Source: a virus. Taken from it: a stretch of 23,224 bases of DNA. The first letter of the stretch is position 1. Every line of letters begins with the position of its first letter. A program made the position numbers and the translations under genes. The notes beneath the pieces were generated by a model that saw only the letters and a program-made list of their open reading frames with translations, searched no databases and was not told the DNA's origin. This document shows, piece by piece, positions 18,939 through 23,224 of this stretch. The stretch is taken from IMG/VR virus record IMGVR_UViG_3300047548_000629, positions 1 through 23,224 of that record; one strand, 5' to 3'.

Positions 18939-19746
18939 TTAATTCATTCCTCCTTTGTTTAACATATTCTTGTTTTTCATAATAGTCTATTATTGTTTCC
19001 TTGTCTTGGTTTCTCATCCATTGCCACAATTTATAATTATCAGAAAATTTAGGATTATTATAATGTGAATTAAATGTTCTTCCGTGCTCAAGGTGGAATA
19101 TATCATCATTTATTCTGCCAACAGTATAACCAAGAGAACTTAAACGATAATAAAATTCACAGTCTTCTGCACCCCAGGAAATAAAATTTTCATTCCACAT
19201 ATAACTGTCAATATAAACTTTTCTTTTTATCATCTGCCCCCACCCAATAGTAGAAGACCTTCTATTTGAATGAGATTTAAGTAGATTCAAATCAAATTTA
19301 TTCAAAATAAAATTATCCATCAATTCAGAAGAATAATCAACTGCCCATTGATATACTCCACAACCAAATGGATAAACTGCATCACATTGATTATCAGATA
19401 TTGCTTGATAGGAGAACCCAATACTATCTTTTGGAACTACTATATCAACATCATAATTATAAACGACATCTGTTGTAGATAAACAAAGAAGGTCGTTTAA
19501 AATTTTAGTTTTATGAAAAAACTTTTCATCACTTTCTTCAAAATGATGAATTAATTTTGAAGTATCCGTATATTTTTTTATTTCTGGAAGTGCTCTAAAT
19601 TTAAAATGAGAATGAGAATCAACTTCTTTAACAATAACATTTGAATCAGGAAAAGTAGATAACAAATAAGTTATTGATGTAATAACATTTCTAAGTCTGT
19701 CTTCGGATTCTATCCTACAAGGTAAGAGAAACGATAAATTTTTCAT
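18925..19746 (-). CDS. GT-A glycosyltransferase, galactosyltransferase (GT7 C-terminal)-like
   Basis: 273 aa. A GT-A-type DVD metal motif (residues 99-101 in YDVDIVVP) and the segment FISWGAEDCEFYYRLSSLGY (188-207) match the Glyco_transf_7C type seen in galactosyltransferases and polypeptide GalNAc-transferases. HLEHGRT (218-224) is the usual His region. Acceptor and sugar are unknown. It is inserted between the GT11 copies. No Shine-Dalgarno is obvious. Confidence 0.8.
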   Translation of the reverse strand: MKNLSFLLPCRIESEDRLRNVITSITYLLSTFPDSNVIVKEVDSHSHFKFRALPEIKKYTDTSKLIHHFEESDEKFFHKTKILNDLLCLSTTDVVYNYDVDIVVPKDSIGFSYQAISDNQCDAVYPFGCGVYQWAVDYSSELMDNFILNKFDLNLLKSHSNRRSSTIGWGQMIKRKVYIDSYMWNENFISWGAEDCEFYYRLSSLGYTVGRINDDIFHLEHGRTFNSHYNNPKFSDNYKLWQWMRNQDKETIIDYYEKQEYVKQRRNELNVGI

Positions 19747-19768
19747 TATTTAAAATATGTAATCGTGA

Positions 19769-20626
19769 TTATACTGCAATAATATCCCTTTTAATTATAA
19801 TAGCCCCTGGAGGATAATACCCAGAAGTATCTAAATGACTTAGTTTCTCCCCAAACCAAGGATCTGGAATGCAAACTTTTTTATTAAGATCACTACCAAG
19901 ATAAGACATCCACCAAGAAAAAGTACTATTAGATATAATAAAGTCGCAACACAAAGATCCTATGCATAAGTCTAGGTGTCCTTTTTTTATTTCGTCATTT
20001 TCTTCATCACAAAAAATAAAATTATTTTGTGTAAAAACTTTTTTACACCATTCAATATCATCGGAAATAACTATATACTGCCTATCAGCACCCAATAGTT
20101 GAATACATTCAAGGTAGTATTTTTCTGTGCATGGTGGATGATGATCCTGGAATTTTATGAAATCTCCCCGTCTAATGTTTAAACAAACAGGATGATCTGT
20201 ATTATTTTTTCTATGGAAACTGGTTGCATCTTCTAAGATCTCTCCTTTGAACGTAAAATCTTTTCTTACTTCCAATTCTGCATTTTCAAAATACTTATAA
20301 CTTTCAAAATTACCAATTAAACTTGCATTATCTGGACATTCATTAAAAAGTTCTTCACAAAATTCATGCTGATGTACATCAACTTCATAACCATCAACCA
20401 AACCAAATCTACCATTTAAATGATTCAATTCAAAAAGATGCTGAAGTTGATGATAAAAAGTAGTGATATTATTATTCACATCATATCTGTGAAACCAAGG
20501 AACGTGAGAATGATCTGGAATGCAGTGTTCATATCCCATATTCTTTGATATCCCAACCAAAGAAGCATATTGGAACATTTGATTACCAAGTCTTCCTCTA
20601 GACCCCAGGCTATTCATACCAATCAT
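19769..20626 (-). CDS. GT11 fucosyltransferase-like (copy 2, divergent)
   Basis: 285 aa. The opening GRLGNQMFQYA (residues 11-21) is intact, but the GDP-fucose motif reads NIRRGD (150-155) rather than HxRRxD, and the third block is SNSTFSWWMSYLG (232-244). It is clearly more distant from copies 1 and 3 than they are from each other. It may use a different acceptor or donor. No promoter is seen in the 22 bases after it (19747-19768). Confidence 0.87.
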   Translation of the reverse strand: MIGMNSLGSRGRLGNQMFQYASLVGISKNMGYEHCIPDHSHVPWFHRYDVNNNITTFYHQLQHLFELNHLNGRFGLVDGYEVDVHQHEFCEELFNECPDNASLIGNFESYKYFENAELEVRKDFTFKGEILEDATSFHRKNNTDHPVCLNIRRGDFIKFQDHHPPCTEKYYLECIQLLGADRQYIVISDDIEWCKKVFTQNNFIFCDEENDEIKKGHLDLCIGSLCCDFIISNSTFSWWMSYLGSDLNKKVCIPDPWFGEKLSHLDTSGYYPPGAIIIKRDIIAV

Positions 20627-20638
20627 ATGAAATACTCC

Positions 20639-21508
20639 TCAACCAGCATCATCAATTTCAATCCAGTCATTTGGAATCAAATCCGACATATCATAATGAC
20701 TAAATTGATTACCAAACCATTTTTTAGGTGCAATGACTTTCTTATCTTTGTTCTTAATTAACCAAGCACCCCACCAAGAGAATGAAGAATTAGCAATAAT
20801 TGCATCAGTACAAAGACTCATTAAACACAAATCAGTCCAAGGAACTCTTTGACCATCATAAAATTCATCAGTAGTTTCAGAAAGAATAAATCTATCTGGT
20901 GCAAAAAACTCTTGCTCTTTACACCACTCAATAACATCAGAAAATACAATTACGGGAATATCATCTGGGAATTCTGCCAATGCCTTTTCATAATAATCCC
21001 AAGTCTGGAGTGGATGGGCATTTTGTAAATTTACATATGCCCAAGAAAGTTTTGGATCTCCTCTACGAATGTGAAGAAAGATCTTGCGTCCATCACCAAG
21101 AGAATCAATCATCTCTTTACAAGGTCCAAAAATTTCATCTCTAAATTTAAAATCTTCACGAATTTCATCTTCAATATTTTTGAAATATTTTTCAGACTGA
21201 AAATATCCATCAAGATTAATATTATCTGGGCAGTTATCAAACAATTCTTGATTAAAATGAAACTCCTTCCAAACTGCCCATTGATTTGTATTTTGAATTC
21301 CTTGGTGATTTTCGGTTGCGTGAACCATCTCAAAGGTATCAAACATACAATAATTATTTTCTTCACCAAAATCACCTATACCACCAGCATCAGGAGGAGG
21401 AATAACCCAGTCAAATCCACGATTAGCAGCAACTCCCCTTAGTGCTGCATATTGAAACATCTGATTACCAAGACGACCAGACTTACCAAGTTTGTTAAAA
21501 CTCAACAT
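20639..21508 (-). CDS. GT11 fucosyltransferase-like (copy 3)
   Basis: 289 aa. Motifs are GRLGNQMFQYA (residues 11-21), HIRRGD (146-151) and ANSSFSWWGAWL (239-250). FQSEKYFKNIEDEIREDFKF and the stretch around it closely match copy 1, pointing to tandem duplication. A GGAG site precedes the ATG. Confidence 0.9.
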   Translation of the reverse strand: MLSFNKLGKSGRLGNQMFQYAALRGVAANRGFDWVIPPPDAGGIGDFGEENNYCMFDTFEMVHATENHQGIQNTNQWAVWKEFHFNQELFDNCPDNINLDGYFQSEKYFKNIEDEIREDFKFRDEIFGPCKEMIDSLGDGRKIFLHIRRGDPKLSWAYVNLQNAHPLQTWDYYEKALAEFPDDIPVIVFSDVIEWCKEQEFFAPDRFILSETTDEFYDGQRVPWTDLCLMSLCTDAIIANSSFSWWGAWLIKNKDKKVIAPKKWFGNQFSHYDMSDLIPNDWIEIDDAG

Positions 21509-21528
21509 TATATTATCTCCAGATGTTT

Positions 21529-22329
21529 TTATTTAAAATAATTGGTATAGATGAAATCCTCTGCAACGGGAAGATTTAAAGAACGTTCAAAATTATCTTT
21601 AACTGCATCCATTTTAGAATAATAAAGGTCTTCTGTCAATGAGGAGATATCAAAATCATCATCTAAGAATATGATTCCATCTTCATTGAAATACTCAGTA
21701 ATTCCTTTACATCCGTAAAAAATTGGAATAGTTCCAGCAGCAAAACAATCTGTGATTTTCTCAGTGAAATAAGTATCATAGACTGCGTTTTCTACTGCAA
21801 TAGAGAACATATAATCCTTTAGTGCTTCTTCTTTACAAAAAATATCTCGGATACCTCTACCAAACAAATCAACTTGGTCCTTAAACTTATTCACAAACTC
21901 AAGTCTCTTTATGTGTCCAGGAACCATAGACTTATTTGATGACACCATAGAGACCAATTTGGTCTTCTCAAATATCTGTCTGTCTACAACCCAAGGTGCA
22001 GCATTGCTGAGTGCATAGTTAATCTTAGGATACTTCTCGCACAATTCTCTATCACAACTAAAAATACCATCAACTCTGGTAGCAGCAAACTCATAATTTT
22101 TAATAATCCAATCATAGATTGGTTTAATGATTTGCTTGGATTCCAACAACCAAATATAAGTGGGTTTGGTTTGAACAGTAGAAAATGCTTCCAGAGAACG
22201 TTGATTTACATAGAAATTAACTTCTCCAGAACCATCATAAACCCACTCAGTAAACTTAGAAGTATTGTTGTATGAAGTAGAAGGTAGAAGAGAATCGTTG
22301 CAATAAAGATTAATCTTAAATTTGCTCAT
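21529..22329 (-). CDS. GT10 (alpha-1,3-fucosyltransferase)-like
   Basis: 266 aa. The C-terminal half holds the GT10 donor-binding pattern: VSMVSSNKSMVPGHIKR (residues 126-142) and SIAVENAVYDTYFTEKITDC with FAAGTIPIFYG (176-206, including the conserved EN, TEK and IP-YG residues). GT10 enzymes use GDP-fucose to fucosylate GlcNAc or glucose. The N-terminal acceptor part is shorter than in animal enzymes. It overlaps the epimerase stop by 14 bases. Confidence 0.86.
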   Translation of the reverse strand: MSKFKINLYCNDSLLPSTSYNNTSKFTEWVYDGSGEVNFYVNQRSLEAFSTVQTKPTYIWLLESKQIIKPIYDWIIKNYEFAATRVDGIFSCDRELCEKYPKINYALSNAAPWVVDRQIFEKTKLVSMVSSNKSMVPGHIKRLEFVNKFKDQVDLFGRGIRDIFCKEEALKDYMFSIAVENAVYDTYFTEKITDCFAAGTIPIFYGCKGITEYFNEDGIIFLDDDFDISSLTEDLYYSKMDAVKDNFERSLNLPVAEDFIYTNYFK

Positions 22330-23164
22330 TCTTCATTGCCTCAAAGACTTTAGCAATTCCTTGCTCAATAGTTGTTTTTGGCATCCACCACTTAGTCAAA
22401 TATGTATCTGGAAGATTTCTTTTATCCATTTGAACAGAATCTTTTTCTTCTGATGGTTGAATCTTCACTGACTTATCAATCAAATTAAATTGACCAGAAA
22501 TAATATTTGCAATATCAAGAATCTTTGTGGAGTGGAAACTTGTGATGTGAAGATTATCTTCCGAAGTAAAGTCATTATAGTTTTCCATAATTGCCTCTAG
22601 TGCTTCGCAGCAATCTTCAGCATAAAGGAATTCACGTTCTTCTTTACCATCTGTAAGCATATCAATTACACCAGTCTCAAATCCTTTACGAATAAAGTCA
22701 GTAATAACGTGTGCTTTATCGTGGTCTTTTTCAATACCATATACATTCCAGAACTTAACAATAAGTCCATTAAGAGACTTAGTATAGAGTTCCCCAACAT
22801 TCTTCAGAACTCCATATGGAGAATAACTCATATTGCTCATCTGAGATGATGCAAAAACAAACCTCTTATTATACTTTTTAAGAAGTCCAAATGCATTTGC
22901 CATCAGACGTGCATTGTTATCAATGAACTGGAATGTGTGCTGATACTTTTTAAGGTATCTAGAACCACCCACATCAAATGCAAGGAAGAATACAAAGTCA
23001 GAATCTTTGATGTTATCTTCCAAATTCTGATTTGGGATAACTGTCATATCCTGTTCTGGTCCATTCACAACATCAAATTCATTGACGGTATGACCTTTCC
23101 CACGAAAATATTCGGTCAGGTATGCTCCAACCTGACCACTTGAACCTAATACTGAGATTTTCAT
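22316..23164 (-). CDS. SDR-family NAD(P)-dependent sugar epimerase/reductase
   Basis: 282 aa of the extended SDR type. It has an NAD(P)-binding GSSGQVG at residues 7-13, Ser106/Ser107 and Tyr117-x3-Lys121 (SPYGVLKNVGE) as the catalytic set, and NVYG (140-143) as the usual downstream element. It would convert a nucleotide sugar, perhaps to the GDP-fucose or related donor used by the GT10/GT11 enzymes; exact substrate not provable. First complete gene of the module in this window, starting at an ATGA overlap with the gene at the right edge. Confidence 0.87.
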   Translation of the reverse strand: MKISVLGSSGQVGAYLTEYFRGKGHTVNEFDVVNGPEQDMTVIPNQNLEDNIKDSDFVFFLAFDVGGSRYLKKYQHTFQFIDNNARLMANAFGLLKKYNKRFVFASSQMSNMSYSPYGVLKNVGELYTKSLNGLIVKFWNVYGIEKDHDKAHVITDFIRKGFETGVIDMLTDGKEEREFLYAEDCCEALEAIMENYNDFTSEDNLHITSFHSTKILDIANIISGQFNLIDKSVKIQPSEEKDSVQMDKRNLPDTYLTKWWMPKTTIEQGIAKVFEAMKNEQI

Positions 23165-23224
23165 TCTAAGCTATCTACTATCCAAAGAGTTTGTACGTGT
23201 GGGTAAGAATTCCCACTTTGATAT
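23161..23224 (-). CDS. 3' end of an upstream gene (partial)
   Basis: The frame YQSGNSYPHVQTLWIVDSLE ends at a TGA that overlaps the epimerase ATG (ATGA). This tight coupling, the norm in this region, is why I prefer it to the other two frames, both of which also stop in this stretch. Only 21 codons are present, so no function is given; a nucleotide-sugar enzyme or glycosyltransferase is likely from context. Confidence 0.4.
   Translation of the reverse strand, partial: YQSGNSYPHVQTLWIVDSLE

Noticed and set aside
21071-21442. A 123-codon plus-strand frame opposite GT11 copy 3
   Set aside because: Low-complexity Ile/Phe/Lys composition typical of the reverse strand of AT-rich genes, with no domain.
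1-23224. tRNA genes, CRISPR arrays, insertion sequences or attachment sites
   Set aside because: Reading the gaps shows no cloverleaf pattern, no regularly spaced repeats, and no transposase or integrase. A dedicated scan (tRNAscan, CRISPR finder) was not possible here.

Overview
The window is a segment of a T4-like cyanophage (cyanomyovirus) genome, almost certainly from a phage of marine Synechococcus or Prochlorococcus. The evidence is T4 replication and transcription genes (59, 33), intact phage-borne photosystem II genes (psbA, psbD), two high-light-inducible (hli) genes, a [2Fe-2S] ferredoxin, phoH, thyX, glutaredoxin, peroxiredoxin, a T4-type lysozyme, and copies of the T4 late promoter box (TATAAATA, or NATAAATA in cyanophages). 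The DNA is AT-rich and tightly packed. Nearly all genes lie on the minus strand and many stops and starts overlap (ATGA, TGATG, TAATG). I saw no tRNA, rRNA, insertion sequence or CRISPR array.

Layout, left to right, with minus-strand transcription running right to left. 1-2.4 kb: helicase loader gp59 (cut by the window edge), late co-activator gp33, an MGME1-like exonuclease, phoH and a conserved small gene. 2.4-5.4 kb: thyX, a string of very small genes partly of the YRG/DUF4278 type, a GC-rich structured leader, and three or four conserved phage genes of unknown function behind a late promoter. 5.4-8.4 kb: glutaredoxin, an HNH endonuclease, small genes, a LOG-type nucleotide hydrolase and an LpxH-like metallophosphatase. 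8.4-11.5 kb: psbD, a 40-aa membrane peptide, an endonuclease VII-type gene and psbA. 11.5-12.1 kb: the only plus-strand genes. 12.1-13.6 kb: lysozyme, a C39-like peptidase and a small gene. 13.6-15.7 kb: peroxiredoxin, two hli genes, ferredoxin and several micro-proteins. 15.7-17.3 kb: a complete cyanobacterial-type SLH porin. 17.3-23.2 kb: a glycan module with GT25, three GT11 paralogues, a GT7-like enzyme, a GT10 fucosyltransferase-like enzyme and an SDR epimerase/reductase.

How the genes fit together: the photosystem, hli, ferredoxin and redox genes would keep photosynthetic electron flow and redox balance going during infection. ThyX and the replication genes support DNA synthesis, and gp33 supports late transcription. 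Lysozyme and perhaps the C39-like peptidase act on the cell wall. The porin and the glycan module would change the host or virion surface.

The most interesting signals are regulatory. psbA, psbD and the porin gene each carry a TTGACA-like -35 box, a 17-18 bp spacer and a -10 box fused into a T4-type late box. At two other places a -35 box sits in the loop of a terminator hairpin, with its -10 box just past the U-run. All functions are inferred by reading motifs; no database search was run.
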